Made by a program: the position numbers and the translations under genes. Source: Heyndrickxia acidiproducens DSM 23148 (GTDB lineage Bacteria; Bacillota; Bacilli; Bacillales; Bacillaceae_C). From it: 64,000 nt of DNA. Every line of letters begins with the position of its first letter. The stretch's first letter is position 1. Below the pieces are notes generated by a model. It made no database searches and had not been told where the DNA came from. It saw only the letters and a list, made by a program, of their open reading frames with translations. Location: assembly GCF_000374345.1 (NCBI RefSeq), contig NZ_KB893990.1, positions 1-64,000 of the forward strand, read 5' to 3'. Shown piece by piece: positions 16,923-26,555 of this stretch.

Positions 16923-17999
16923 TTAATGCTCAACCTTCAATTCCATCAGATAAGTTGCCAGTGCATCAACTTCTTTATCGGAAAGTTGATCCCCGAATGC
17001 GGGCATTTTTGTCCCCGGTTTATATTTGGATGGATTCTTTATCCAGTTTTCAATATTCTGTTCATTGTAGCTAAGGATCCCCGCTACTTTTCCCCTTTCC
17101 CCGAATGTCGCTAAGTTGGGGGAGGTGCGGGCCTGTTCCGGCCGGGTATCCGATGGTGTCACAGCATGGCAGCTGATGCAGCTTTTATTGAAGACTTTCT
17201 GGCCTTCCCGGGCTGAAGCAGTCGCTGGTTGTGTTTTCTTTGCACTTTTCATTTGACTGATCCAATTTTGAAAATCACCGGATGATATCGCTTTCACGTT
17301 AAAATCCATTAACGCATGGGATGGCCCGCATAATTCGGCACATTTTCCGTAAAACACGTTTCCTGCTTCTTCAGCTTTTTTTTGATCAATTTCGAGCCAG
17401 AACTTGTTGATATTGTCTGTATTGGCGTCCAGCTTACCGCCAACCGAGGGTATCCAAAATGAGTGTTTAACATCTGAGGCTTTTACTTGGAAGTAGACTT
17501 TTTGGTTGGTTGGAACGACTAATTCCTGGCTTGTCACGACACCGTAATCGGGATACTCAAACTCCCACCAGTAAAGGCTGGCACGCACGTTCACCACAAG
17601 AGCATCGTGTTTTCCGTCTTTATTTTTCTTTTCCATTGCCTTTGTATCGCCAAGCTTAAATACATCCGTAATCGTTGGAATCGCAATCAATACCAGCAGG
17701 ATAACCGGAATGATGGTCCATAAAATCTCAAGCTTATGATTGCCTGCCACCTGTTTGGGTAAGGTTTCATCCCCTTTTTTGCGCCTGAACCGAATGAGAA
17801 CGGTAACAAAAATTACTAATACAACAATCATGACAAAAAGCATGATCCAAATGCTCCACATCATCAAATCATATTGCTTCCGGGCCACTTCACCGGCCGG
17901 CTTTAATGCCGACAAATACGGTTTGCCGCAGCCCGAAAGCACGGCCATAGACAGTGCGACGGTCAAAAACATATACCCCTTATGCTGCCGCCCTTTCAT
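16923..17999 (-). CDS. ctaC: cytochrome c oxidase subunit II with fused cytochrome c
   Basis: A 358-residue lipoprotein: lipobox VLSGC (Cys24), two membrane spans (about 48-68 and 93-112), a cupredoxin domain with all CuA ligands (His179, Cys220, Glu222, Cys224, His228, Met231), and a C-terminal cytochrome c domain with CISCH (274-278) and a distal Met in GTKMPAFG. This fusion defines the caa3 class, in which electrons enter from soluble or membrane cytochrome c. First gene of the ctaCDEFG operon; AGAGGGGATTGGTGA precedes the ATG. Confidence 0.97.
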   Translation of the reverse strand: MKGRQHKGYMFLTVALSMAVLSGCGKPYLSALKPAGEVARKQYDLMMWSIWIMLFVMIVVLVIFVTVLIRFRRKKGDETLPKQVAGNHKLEILWTIIPVILLVLIAIPTITDVFKLGDTKAMEKKNKDGKHDALVVNVRASLYWWEFEYPDYGVVTSQELVVPTNQKVYFQVKASDVKHSFWIPSVGGKLDANTDNINKFWLEIDQKKAEEAGNVFYGKCAELCGPSHALMDFNVKAISSGDFQNWISQMKSAKKTQPATASAREGQKVFNKSCISCHAVTPSDTRPEQARTSPNLATFGERGKVAGILSYNEQNIENWIKNPSKYKPGTKMPAFGDQLSDKEVDALATYLMELKVEH

Positions 18000-18089
18000 A
18001 CCTTCACCAATCCCCTCTTTCGTATTTTTCTGTTTGAATAAAGATGTAAGATATATTTGGTTTTCTTTACAAAGAAAGAATGCCCACCC

Positions 18090-19004
18090 CTAAAATAGTG
18101 TAACAATGACCATGGCAACGAACAAAATGGTCAAATAGTTCAATGAGTATACAAACATCAACTTCGCCCATTTTAAGTCATTTTTCATTTTAAAACCTGC
18201 AATGCTTAAAGCAAGCCAGCCTAAATTAAACAAAGTAGCCAGGATGACAAATGCATATCCAAGCGGCATCAGGAAAAATGGAATCGGAAGCAGCAGGACA
18301 ACCCAGGCAAGCATATGCCATTTTGTTGTTTTAAACCCTTTTACAACCGGCAGCATTGGAATGCCTGCTGTGCGGTATTCTTCACATTTTTTCATGGCAA
18401 TCGCATAGAAATGGGGCGGCTGCCAAATGAACATCAGTAAAAACAGCATCCACGGAACAATCCCCAATTTCGGATCGACAGCTGCCCAGCCAATGAGCGG
18501 CGGAACCGCCCCGGCAAAACTGCCAATGACCGTGTTGCTGACTAAATTCCGTTTTGACCACATCGTATATAACACAACATAACTAAACACGCCAAACGCG
18601 CCAATAAATCCGGCAGCAGGTGTTGTCATAAACAGGAGAAGCGTTCCGGCGATGACAAACCCAAGTCCGATTGTCAGGACTTTTGCACCCGACATTCTTC
18701 CGGTTACGGTCGGCCGGAAGTTTTTGCTCTTCATGAGCTGGTCAATATCACGGTCATAATAATTATTTAAGCTGCAGGAACCGGCAACAATTAGTGCCGT
18801 CCCTGCCATTGCCAGAAACATGGTATCCAGTGATTCGAGGAAATGCTGGCGGGTCATGACCAATGCCAGCCACATTCCGGTAAAAGCTGTAATTAAATTT
18901 GAGTTCACAATTCCAATTTTGATTAGAGATAAGAAATCTTTCAATGCAGTGGCGTTTGCTGATTTTGCACCGCCGGCTGTATTTATTGCTCGACTATCTG
19001 CCAT
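18090..19004 (-). CDS. ctaB: protohaem IX farnesyltransferase (haem O synthase)
   Basis: A 304-residue UbiA-family prenyltransferase with about nine membrane spans. It carries the first Asp-rich motif NNYYDRDIDQLM (about 86-97) and the WQPPHFYAIAM block. It adds farnesyl diphosphate to haem B to make haem O, the precursor of haem A for caa3 oxidase. The start at ATG 19004 follows GGAGGGAGGGG; 13 extra in-frame codons upstream are not supported. Transcribed leftwards just ahead of ctaC, divergent from ctaA. Confidence 0.96.
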   Translation of the reverse strand: MADSRAINTAGGAKSANATALKDFLSLIKIGIVNSNLITAFTGMWLALVMTRQHFLESLDTMFLAMAGTALIVAGSCSLNNYYDRDIDQLMKSKNFRPTVTGRMSGAKVLTIGLGFVIAGTLLLFMTTPAAGFIGAFGVFSYVVLYTMWSKRNLVSNTVIGSFAGAVPPLIGWAAVDPKLGIVPWMLFLLMFIWQPPHFYAIAMKKCEEYRTAGIPMLPVVKGFKTTKWHMLAWVVLLLPIPFFLMPLGYAFVILATLFNLGWLALSIAGFKMKNDLKWAKLMFVYSLNYLTILFVAMVIVTLF

Positions 19005-19589
19005 GATAGCCCCTCCCTCCAAAGTAGTAAGTTTAAGCAGCAAGGATATTCACCAGGTTTTGTCATGTAAGGTCAGGGAAAAATGCAAATTGGGTATTAA
19101 AATTGTTTTTACGTTTTTAATACGGAAAACTGTTCAGTAATAACTATAAAACATCTTTCAACAATTTGCTAATAAATGGATCCGGTTATCATCATTCTAT
19201 GTAAATCCGTCCCCATCCATGCCGGTTTCCATATTTATAAGATTACCATCGTGCAAATATGCAGAATCCAAGGGTATAACAACCTATATTAATATTTAAT
19301 CATAATTTCAAAAGATGATGTGATATTTCTGTCACATTTTTATGGCAAATTTGTGTCAAGAAGAATTAATGTTTTTATATCTTTTCTTTTTACGTTAAGA
19401 TGGTATTAGCACAGGTGTATCATGGCAAGGTACGCGTCTTTATTCCTATTTTAACGGTAATTATCATAAAATGTACATGTTCTTTAAGCATACACTTTTA
19501 TTTAAATCAAAAATCAATGTGAATAATGAGGTTTTCCCGCTTTTGCATACCAAACAGAAACTTGAATACATAAAGAAAAGGTGATCCTA
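19005..19589. promoter_or_regulatory. ctaB/ctaA divergent control region
   Basis: This 585 bp AT-rich gap has no credible ORF. At 19319-19336 TGTGATATTTCTGTCACA is an inverted repeat with TGTGA/TCACA half-sites eight bases apart, resembling but two bases wider than an Fnr/Crp site. In B. subtilis this gap carries ResD-activated and CcpA-controlled promoters. The length suggests long leaders or complex control. Confidence 0.5.
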
Positions 19590-20525
19590 TTGCGTACAAC
19601 ATTAAAATGGATTGGCGTATTGACTACATTATCGATGATGGTTGTTCTAATCGGGGGCGCGCTCGTTACAAAAACCGGTTCCGGGCTCGGCTGCGGGCAC
19701 CAGTGGCCGCTTTGCGACGGCAAATTTTTCCCGGATCCTCTGACGGTCGAGTCTTTCATTGAATGGGCACACCGTTTTTGCACGGGAATTGCTTCCATCC
19801 TGGTCTTTGTTTTGGCGATTTGGTCGTGGTTTGCCATCGGGCATAAAAAAGAAACGAAATTTCTCGCCATTGTTTCTGTCCTGTTTTTGCTGCTGCAGGC
19901 ATTTCTCGGTGCGGCTGCTGTTGTTTGGGGACAATCGGATGCCATCATGGCGTTGCATTTCGGCATTTCGCTGATTTCCTTTGCATCTGTCCTGATGCTG
20001 ACCCTGTTGATTTTTGAGGTAGACCAAAAATTTGATGCAAGCAGCCTCGTGCTGGATAAAAGCATGAAGTGGCATACAATCGGGGTAACGGTTTACAGTT
20101 ATCTTGTTGTCTATACGGGTGCACTGGTCAGGCACATGAACGCAAGCCTTGCCTGCCGCGATTTTCCGCTTTGCCTGAATGACTCTCCGGGTTTGCCGGC
20201 AAATATATATGAATGGGTACAAATGCTGCACAGAGGTGCTGCTGCCCTGATTTTTGTATGGATTGCTTACATTGCTTTTCAGGCCATGAAATATTATAAA
20301 AACCAGCGTGTCATTTATTGGGGCTGGATCATTGCCTTTATCCTGATCTGTTTGCAAGCTGCTTCCGGGGCAATGATTATCTTTACAAGGTTAAATTTGC
20401 AAATCTCGCTGCTGCATAATCTTATTATTTCCTGTTTATTCGGTCTGCTGTGCTATTTAAATTTGGTTGTCGGCAGAACCAAGCAATTTGTCCGCAAAAA
20501 GAAGGATCTTCCATTTGCAGGATGA
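19590..20525 (+). CDS. ctaA: haem A synthase
   Basis: A 311-residue membrane protein with eight membrane spans in two four-helix halves. Haem-ligand histidines appear in EWAHRF and LHFGIS in the first half and LHRGAAAL and LLHNLI in the second. Paired loop cysteines (GCGHQWPLC and ACRDFPLC) are as in Bacillus CtaA. It oxidises the C8 methyl of haem O to the formyl of haem A. I chose TTG 19590 with AAAGGTGA upstream, rather than GTG 19581, which is part of that site. Confidence 0.95.
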   Translation: MRTTLKWIGVLTTLSMMVVLIGGALVTKTGSGLGCGHQWPLCDGKFFPDPLTVESFIEWAHRFCTGIASILVFVLAIWSWFAIGHKKETKFLAIVSVLFLLLQAFLGAAAVVWGQSDAIMALHFGISLISFASVLMLTLLIFEVDQKFDASSLVLDKSMKWHTIGVTVYSYLVVYTGALVRHMNASLACRDFPLCLNDSPGLPANIYEWVQMLHRGAAALIFVWIAYIAFQAMKYYKNQRVIYWGWIIAFILICLQAASGAMIIFTRLNLQISLLHNLIISCLFGLLCYLNLVVGRTKQFVRKKKDLPFAG

Positions 20526-20542
20526 AGGTATAATGAAGAGAG

Positions 20543-20572
20543 AAAAGGCGCCGGTTTAAACCGGTGCCTTTT
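20543..20572. terminator. bidirectional terminator ctaA/pycA
   Basis: AAAAGGCGCCGGTTT is directly followed by its near-perfect complement AAACCGGTGCCTTTT. The hairpin includes the last codons and stop of pycA and also ends ctaA. Confidence 0.8.
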
Positions 20573-23500
20573 CATTTAACTTCTCAATTTCGATTAATAA
20601 ATCCCCGGGCTGGATGGCATCGCCGTTTTGCACATAAACCGCACCGATACGGCCGGCAAAAGGCGCCTGTACTGTTGTTTCCATTTTCATCGCCTCAGTG
20701 ATCATGATAGCATCGCCCTGTTTTACTTTCTGGCCGCTTTCGGCGAGGACTTTAATGACCGTGCCCGGCATTGTTGCCCCGATGTGCTGTTCATTTTCGG
20801 GATCCGCTTTTCTTCTTTCCTGTACGGAAGACTGGACGCTTGCATCTTTAATGACAACCTCGCGCGGCTGGCCGTTCAGTTCAAAATAAACGACCCTTGT
20901 CCCATCAGGGCGGGCATGCCCGATCGAAACAAGATGCACAATCAGTGTCTTCCCTTTTTCGATTTCCACTTCAATCGTTTCGCCGATCCGCATCCCGTAA
21001 AAGATTGTGGGCGTATCGATGGCAGAAACATCCCCAAATTGCTGTTTTGTCTTCATATACGCTGAAAACACTTTTGGATACAGTGCATAGGAAAGGATCT
21101 CTTTTTGATCCGGGACAATTTCCAGATCCTTTTCCATTTCCTCTTTCAAGGCTGCGAAATCCACTTCTTCCAGCAGTTCTCCGGGGCGGACTGTAATCGG
21201 TTTACGGCCCTTTAAGATGACTTTTTGCAATTCTTCCGGAAAACCGCCGTACGGCTGGCCGAGATAGCCTTCGAAAAATTTCACAACCGAATCCGGAAAA
21301 TCAATCTTCATCCCGTGCTCAAGCACATCTTTTTCATTCAAACCGTTCTGAACCATAAACAGTGCCATATCGCCGACAACCTTTGAAGAAGGGGTCACTT
21401 TGACAATATCCCCGAACATCTGATTGACTTTCCGGTACATGTCTTTTACTTCATCCCAGCGGTACTCGAGCCCGACAGCTTTTGCCTGCTGCTTAAGATT
21501 GCTGTACTGCCCGCCCGGCATTTCATGGACATAAACTTCTGTATGGGGAGCATGCATGCCGCTTTCAAAGTGCTGATAATACTTCCTTACATCTTCCCAA
21601 TAATCACTGAGCCGTTCAGCGGACCGGACATCCATCTCCGGCTCCCGTTCTGTCCCTTCCAGTGCATAATGGAGCGTCGTCATGCCCGGCTGCGATGTCA
21701 GCCCCGCCATCGAGCTCACGGCGACATCCACAATATCGACACCTGCTTCTACCGCTTTAACATACGTCATTACCCCGTTGCCACTTGTGTCATGGGTGTG
21801 GAGGTGGATCGGGATATCGACGCTTTCTTTCAGTTCGGAAATTAACCGGTAGGCAGCCTGCGGTTTTAAGAGGCCCGCCATATCTTTTATCGCTAAAATA
21901 TGGGCGCCCTGCTTTTCAAGTTCTGTTGCCAGTTCCTTATAGTAAGCCAAATTATATTTTTGGCGGGATGGATCACTGATATCGCCTGTATAACAGATCG
22001 CCGCTTCGGCAACTTTATTGGCATCCCGTACCGCCCCGATTGCCACTTCCATGCCTTTCACCCAGTTCAGGCTGTCGAAAATCCGGAACACATCAATACC
22101 GGATGCGGCTGATTGTGCGACAAATTCGCGAATAACCTGATCGGGATAGTTCTTGTACCCAACAGCATTGGAAGCACGCAACAGCATTTGGAACAGAAGA
22201 TTCGGGATGTCCGCACGCAGTTTTTCGAGCCGTTCCCATGGATCTTCTTTCAAAAAACGGTACGCAACATCAAAGGTTGCCCCGCCCCACATTTCCAAAG
22301 AAAATAAGTTTGGATGCATTTTAGCCGTTGGTGCCGCAATTTTGAGCAGATCATGGGTACGCATTCGTGTCGCAAGCAGCGATTGATGGGCATCGCGGAA
22401 TGTTGTATCGGTTAAAAGCACACGGTTCCGGCTTTTGACCCATGCTGCCAGCCCCTCCGGCCCCTGCTGATCCAAAATTTGTTTTGTCCCTTCCTGATAT
22501 GGGGCATGTGGTTCAAGCTTCGGGATCCTTGGTTCCGGGAAATGCGGCTTTTCCTGTTTGTCCATCCCGGGAAATCCATTCACAACGACATTTCCGAGAT
22601 AAGACAACATTTTCGTGCCGCGGTCTTTCGTCACTTTAAATTCAAACAGTTCCGGTGTTGAATCGATAAATGATGTATCATACTTCCCGCTGACAAAATC
22701 GGGATGCCTCATGACATTTTCCAAAAAAGCAATATTTGTTTTGATGCCCCTGACTCTGAATTCCTGCAAGTTTCTGACCATTTTGGCTGCTGCCTGGTCA
22801 AATTTAAGCGCCCATACCGATAATTTAACGAGCAGCGAATCATAGTAAGGGGTGATCACAGCACCCTGAAAAGCATTGCCGGCATCAAGGCGTACACCGA
22901 AGCCGCCGCTTGAGCGGTAAGCCATAATTCTGCCTGTATCGGGCATAAAATGGTTGAGCGGATCTTCTGTCGTAATCCGCGACTGAATCGCAAAACCGCT
23001 GATGGAAAGCTCCTCCTGGTTTGGAATGCCAACCTTTTCATCATGAAGCCCGTAACCTTCCGCAATCAGGATTTGCGAACGGACAATATCGACGCCGGTA
23101 ATCATTTCCGTAATGGTATGTTCAACCTGGACACGCGGATTGATTTCAATGAAATAAAATTCATCCCCCGAGACAAGAAATTCGACAGTACCGGCGTTGA
23201 TATAGCCCACTTTTTTCATCAGCCTGACAGCGGCATCGCAAATCCTTGTACGCAATGCCTGCGAAATGGAAACGCACGGTGCAACTTCGACAACTTTCTG
23301 GTGGCGGCGCTGGACGGAACAGTCACGCTCAAACAAATGAACGATATTGCCCTTTTGGTCGCCAAGAATTTGCACTTCAATATGTTTTGGGTGAAGGATC
23401 AGTTTTTCCACATAGACTTCATCGCTTCCGAATGCCGCTTTTGCTTCCGATTTGGCACGGTAGTAAAAATCCTCCGCTTCACCTTTATGATGGATCATAC

Positions 23501-24014
23501 GCATGCCGCGGCCGCCGCCCCCGAGCGCCGCTTTAATCATGAGCGGATAGCCGTATTTTTCGCCAAACTCTAAAACATCACTCAAACTGCCGACAGGTCC
23601 GCCGCTGCCGGGGATAACTGGGATACCGGCTGCGGCCGCCTGCTGTTTTGCCTTGATTTTGTCACCGAACATATCAAGATGTTCCGGTTTCGGGCCGATA
23701 AAAATAATCCCTTCCTCTTCGCAGCGTTTTGCAAATTGAAGGTTTTCCGATAAAAATCCGTAGCCGGGATGGATGGCATCGACCTCCGCCATTTTCGCAA
23801 TATCAATGATATCTTCAATCGCCAAATAAGCATCAATGGGCTTTTTCCCTTCTCCCACCAAATATGCCTCATCAGCTTTATAACGGTGATATGAACCATT
23901 ATCCTCTTTTGAATAAATGGCAACTGTGCGGATGCCAAGCTCCGTGCAGGCACGAAACACTCTGATGGCAATTTCTCCGCGGTTGGCAACCAATACTTTT
24001 TTAATTTGCTTCAT
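20556..24014 (-). CDS. pycA: pyruvate carboxylase
   Basis: 1152 residues, full length for the single-chain enzyme. Domains in order: biotin carboxylase (1 to ~450; VLVANRGEIAIRVFRA, ATP loop GGGGRGMR), carboxyltransferase (about 535-810; DTTFRDAHQSLLATRMR, metal-binding HTHDTSG), allosteric linker, and biotin carrier (last ~75; EAMKMETT, with the biotinylated Lys). It makes oxaloacetate from pyruvate, bicarbonate and ATP. In B. subtilis PycA activity is tuned by the c-di-AMP receptor DarB, whose gene is at 51493-51939 here. GAAGGGGA precedes the ATG. Monocistronic. Confidence 0.97.
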   Translation of the reverse strand: MKQIKKVLVANRGEIAIRVFRACTELGIRTVAIYSKEDNGSYHRYKADEAYLVGEGKKPIDAYLAIEDIIDIAKMAEVDAIHPGYGFLSENLQFAKRCEEEGIIFIGPKPEHLDMFGDKIKAKQQAAAAGIPVIPGSGGPVGSLSDVLEFGEKYGYPLMIKAALGGGGRGMRMIHHKGEAEDFYYRAKSEAKAAFGSDEVYVEKLILHPKHIEVQILGDQKGNIVHLFERDCSVQRRHQKVVEVAPCVSISQALRTRICDAAVRLMKKVGYINAGTVEFLVSGDEFYFIEINPRVQVEHTITEMITGVDIVRSQILIAEGYGLHDEKVGIPNQEELSISGFAIQSRITTEDPLNHFMPDTGRIMAYRSSGGFGVRLDAGNAFQGAVITPYYDSLLVKLSVWALKFDQAAAKMVRNLQEFRVRGIKTNIAFLENVMRHPDFVSGKYDTSFIDSTPELFEFKVTKDRGTKMLSYLGNVVVNGFPGMDKQEKPHFPEPRIPKLEPHAPYQEGTKQILDQQGPEGLAAWVKSRNRVLLTDTTFRDAHQSLLATRMRTHDLLKIAAPTAKMHPNLFSLEMWGGATFDVAYRFLKEDPWERLEKLRADIPNLLFQMLLRASNAVGYKNYPDQVIREFVAQSAASGIDVFRIFDSLNWVKGMEVAIGAVRDANKVAEAAICYTGDISDPSRQKYNLAYYKELATELEKQGAHILAIKDMAGLLKPQAAYRLISELKESVDIPIHLHTHDTSGNGVMTYVKAVEAGVDIVDVAVSSMAGLTSQPGMTTLHYALEGTEREPEMDVRSAERLSDYWEDVRKYYQHFESGMHAPHTEVYVHEMPGGQYSNLKQQAKAVGLEYRWDEVKDMYRKVNQMFGDIVKVTPSSKVVGDMALFMVQNGLNEKDVLEHGMKIDFPDSVVKFFEGYLGQPYGGFPEELQKVILKGRKPITVRPGELLEEVDFAALKEEMEKDLEIVPDQKEILSYALYPKVFSAYMKTKQQFGDVSAIDTPTIFYGMRIGETIEVEIEKGKTLIVHLVSIGHARPDGTRVVYFELNGQPREVVIKDASVQSSVQERRKADPENEQHIGATMPGTVIKVLAESGQKVKQGDAIMITEAMKMETTVQAPFAGRIGAVYVQNGDAIQPGDLLIEIEKLNEKAPV

Positions 24015-24062
24015 TTCTGCTTCCCCTTCAATCTTCTTTCTTTTAAAAATATTTTATTTTAT

Positions 24063-24090
24063 AAAAAAAGGAAGCTGAACTTCCTTTTTT
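24063..24090 (-). terminator. terminator of ftsW
   Basis: AAAAAAAGGAAG-ctgaa-CTTCCTTTTTT; its right side reaches the ftsW stop codon, and leftwards it separates ftsW from pycA. Confidence 0.7.
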
Positions 24091-25315
24091 AACCATTATG
24101 CGGCTTTGAATAAACTTTATACAGCTTTCCCGTCTGATCAGGCGCTTCCGCATGCGACCCCTGCTTACGCTTATATTTTTCTTCATATTTCGTAAACATG
24201 GCTACATTCACGAGAACACCAACTGCCAGTGATAAAACCAGAAGTGATGAACCCCCGTAACTGATAAACGGCAGCGTAACGCCCGTAATCGGAATTAATC
24301 CGCTGACGCCGCCTAAATTAATAAACGTTTGGATCGCGATCAAACCGGAGATGCCGATTGCAAGCAAACTTCCAAACTGGTCTTTGGAATGGATACCGAT
24401 ATAAATTCCCCGCAGCACCAGGTAAGAAAGCCCGCCGATGACAAACAGAACCCCGGCAACTCCCAGTTCCTCCGCAATAACGGCCATAATAAAATCTGTA
24501 TGGGATTCCGGCAGATAGCCCAGTTTCTGAATGCTTTGCCCGAGCCCCTGCCCTTTGATCCCGCCGGAACCGATCGCAATATAGGAATTTACAAGCTGCA
24601 GGCCTTCTTCCCCCTGATTTTTAAAGGGATCTAAATACCCTGTAAAGCGGCTCACTCGCACCGGGGTGAAAATCTTATCTTTTTGGATGAGAATCAGCGG
24701 CGAGAAAATGACAACAAACCCCAATCCCAATCCGGCCAGTTTCAGCATTGTTTTCAGCTTCATCCCCGAAGACACAATAATCGTGCAGCCGACTAAAAAG
24801 ATAATCGCTGCAGATCCGACATCAGGCTGGACCGTAATCAGGCCGCAGACCACCATCAGGAAAATAAGTGGCGGAATAGCACCTCTATTAAAGGTATCAA
24901 TATAGGCTTGCTTTTTGGCATAAACAGCCGCCAAATAGATAATGATGCCTATTTTTACAAACTCGGCAGGCTGCAGCTGGCTCGAACCGATTTTAAACCA
25001 GCTTTGCGCATTGTTCGACGTATGGCCGAATACAAATAACGCCAGCAGCCCGAGCACCGAACCGAACATAATGAAAGCCAGTAATTTTTTGCTTTGATAG
25101 ATTTTATACGGAAGAAATGCGGTAACCAGGAAACCTGTAAAGGCAAGCAGCAAATTCAGCTTTTGCTTATCATAAAAATAAGCGCTGTCGACTCCGTACC
25201 GCTGTACTGCGACCACCATGCTGGAACTGTAAATCATGACCAATCCGAATAAACAAAGAAGGATGTATACAACAATAATCGAGTAATCGAATGATTTCAA
25301 GATTTTTTTTAACAT
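24089..25315 (-). CDS. ftsW: peptidoglycan glycosyltransferase FtsW
   Basis: A 408-residue SEDS-family protein with ten predicted membrane spans. The family signatures QPAEFVKI, QPDVGSA, and SHTDFIMAVIAEELG before PFISYGGSS are all present; the Asp of QPD and the loop between are the catalytic face. It polymerises lipid II at the division septum with a cognate class B penicillin-binding protein. In B. subtilis ylaO/ftsW also lies between ylaN and pycA. The hydrophilic tail (about 375-408) is typical. Confidence 0.95.
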   Translation of the reverse strand: MLKKILKSFDYSIIVVYILLCLFGLVMIYSSSMVVAVQRYGVDSAYFYDKQKLNLLLAFTGFLVTAFLPYKIYQSKKLLAFIMFGSVLGLLALFVFGHTSNNAQSWFKIGSSQLQPAEFVKIGIIIYLAAVYAKKQAYIDTFNRGAIPPLIFLMVVCGLITVQPDVGSAAIIFLVGCTIIVSSGMKLKTMLKLAGLGLGFVVIFSPLILIQKDKIFTPVRVSRFTGYLDPFKNQGEEGLQLVNSYIAIGSGGIKGQGLGQSIQKLGYLPESHTDFIMAVIAEELGVAGVLFVIGGLSYLVLRGIYIGIHSKDQFGSLLAIGISGLIAIQTFINLGGVSGLIPITGVTLPFISYGGSSLLVLSLAVGVLVNVAMFTKYEEKYKRKQGSHAEAPDQTGKLYKVYSKPHNG

Positions 25316-25467
25316 AGAAACCTTCCAATCTCTTAAATGAAAACTTTGAAAACTAGAACCATCCTAAATGATTATTCTCCCGTTTTCTGAAATACTCCTG
25401 CTGCTATTTTTAAATTATAGCATTTTTTTTATTGCTGTTGCCATTCTCAACAAAAATTCGTCATAAA

Positions 25468-25505
25468 AAAAACTCAAACAATCTTATATCATCGTTTGAG
25501 TTTTT
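25468..25505 (-). terminator. terminator of ylaN
   Basis: AAAAACTCAAAC pairs with GTTTGAGTTTTT around a 14-base loop, immediately past the ylaN stop. Confidence 0.75.
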
Positions 25506-25509
25506 CTGC

Positions 25510-25791
25510 TTACTTTTTTACATATGCGTCGTGCATGATGGTAAGTTCCTTCTCCAGCGAATCAAGAAGTTCCTTGCCGTGATGTGCGTCCACCAGTCCC
25601 AGCCGGACGGCAAAATCTATTTCACGGGATAAACCAAACATTTGTGTGTCCAACACTTCCTCGTATAAAGGACATTGGGGCATCGTTAAGTTATCCATTT
25701 GAACCTTGATCAGCCTTAGGATTTTATCTGCGTCCGCCTTTAGCAGACTGTATGCTTTTTCCCGGTGGTTCACCTTTGTTTCAGATGCCAC
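25510..25791 (-). CDS. ylaN: YlaN (UPF0358), iron-responsive Fur-interacting protein
   Basis: A 93-residue helical protein of UPF0358. In B. subtilis and Staphylococcus aureus YlaN is needed for growth under iron limitation and has been reported to act on Fur; in B. subtilis it is essential on standard media. Full length. The start is GTG 25791, just after GGGGGGATC; the longer frame has no ribosome site. Single-gene unit with its own terminator, upstream of ftsW. Confidence 0.93.
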   Translation of the reverse strand: MASETKVNHREKAYSLLKADADKILRLIKVQMDNLTMPQCPLYEEVLDTQMFGLSREIDFAVRLGLVDAHHGKELLDSLEKELTIMHDAYVKK

Positions 25792-25952
25792 ATTGATCCC
25801 CCCGTTCGAACGTATCCGTATTCTATTTAAAAATTGTACCTTGAAATGATGCAATTTGCAAGCAAACCGGCGGGCTCGCATCGCTTTCAAGTGACACAGG
25901 CACCTATACACGATATAATCGATATAGACGAACGGAAAGGGGTAGAAGAAAT

Positions 25953-26444
25953 TTGATTATGCAGATCAAAGGAAAAGTGAAATTTCCAATTACGCTTGAT
26001 ATTGGAACATGGATCTTTGACGACAGAAAAGTGGATTTGGATACATATTTTGATGAAGAAAAACAAGGGCTCAATGAAGAAGAAGAATACTTAAAGAAAA
26101 CAGGAAAATTTTTTGACAGGGAATTAAAAGAAGGGGCGAATCCCCAGGACGCTGTCCGCACAAAGCCAAAATGGAAGCGCCAGCATTTAAAAACCGGCAG
26201 TTTCGGCATCTTTATCCATATATTTTTAAAGAACGCCGAGCCGCTTGCAGACGCAAAGAAAATTGTTTTCGAGACGAAAAACGGCCCTGTCGCTTTTCCG
26301 CTTGCGGAGGCGGAACACTTTATTCTCGCGTTTTCACATCAAGGCAATGCTTTAAAAGAAACCGGGCCGCTCCATCTTTTATTTGATGACGGTTCCAACC
26401 GGGATCATCCGATACAATATGTATCCGGTGTCACAATCGAGTGA
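25953..26444 (+). CDS. ylaL: YlaL-like conserved protein
   Basis: A 163-residue soluble acidic/basic protein with the conserved block [20 protein letters not shown] near residue 20, as in B. subtilis YlaL. Some annotation calls the family a peptidyl-prolyl isomerase, but I see no isomerase signature, so function is open. The start is TTG 25953 or ATG 25959; AAGGGG is better spaced for the TTG. It converges on phoH. Confidence 0.8.
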   Translation: MIMQIKGKVKFPITLDIGTWIFDDRKVDLDTYFDEEKQGLNEEEEYLKKTGKFFDRELKEGANPQDAVRTKPKWKRQHLKTGSFGIFIHIFLKNAEPLADAKKIVFETKNGPVAFPLAEAEHFILAFSHQGNALKETGPLHLLFDDGSNRDHPIQYVSGVTIE

Positions 26445-26449
26445 GCCGG

Positions 26450-26495
26450 TACCGGGAGCCGGGCGAAAATCCTAACTGCAACCTGCTCCCGGTTT
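26450..26495. terminator. hairpin between ylaL and phoH
   Basis: CCGGGAGC (26452-26459) pairs with GCTCCCGG (26485-26492) followed by TTTA; a likely but weak terminator for ylaL. Confidence 0.45.
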
Positions 26496-26555
26496 ATCCA
26501 TTTCTTCAGCCGAAAATCCGGATGATGAAAGTTTCACATTTTTTTGGCCGGGCGC

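Noticed and set aside
19319-19336. Firm call of an Fnr site
   Set aside because: Half-site spacing is eight, not six; kept only as a palindrome of unknown role.
19647-20357. 236-codon leftward frame inside ctaA
   Set aside because: Antisense shadow of the certain ctaA gene; Asn/Gln/Arg-rich composition typical of shadow frames.
24015-24088. Riboswitch or T-box before pycA
   Set aside because: Only 74 bp to the ftsW terminator; no structured leader visible.
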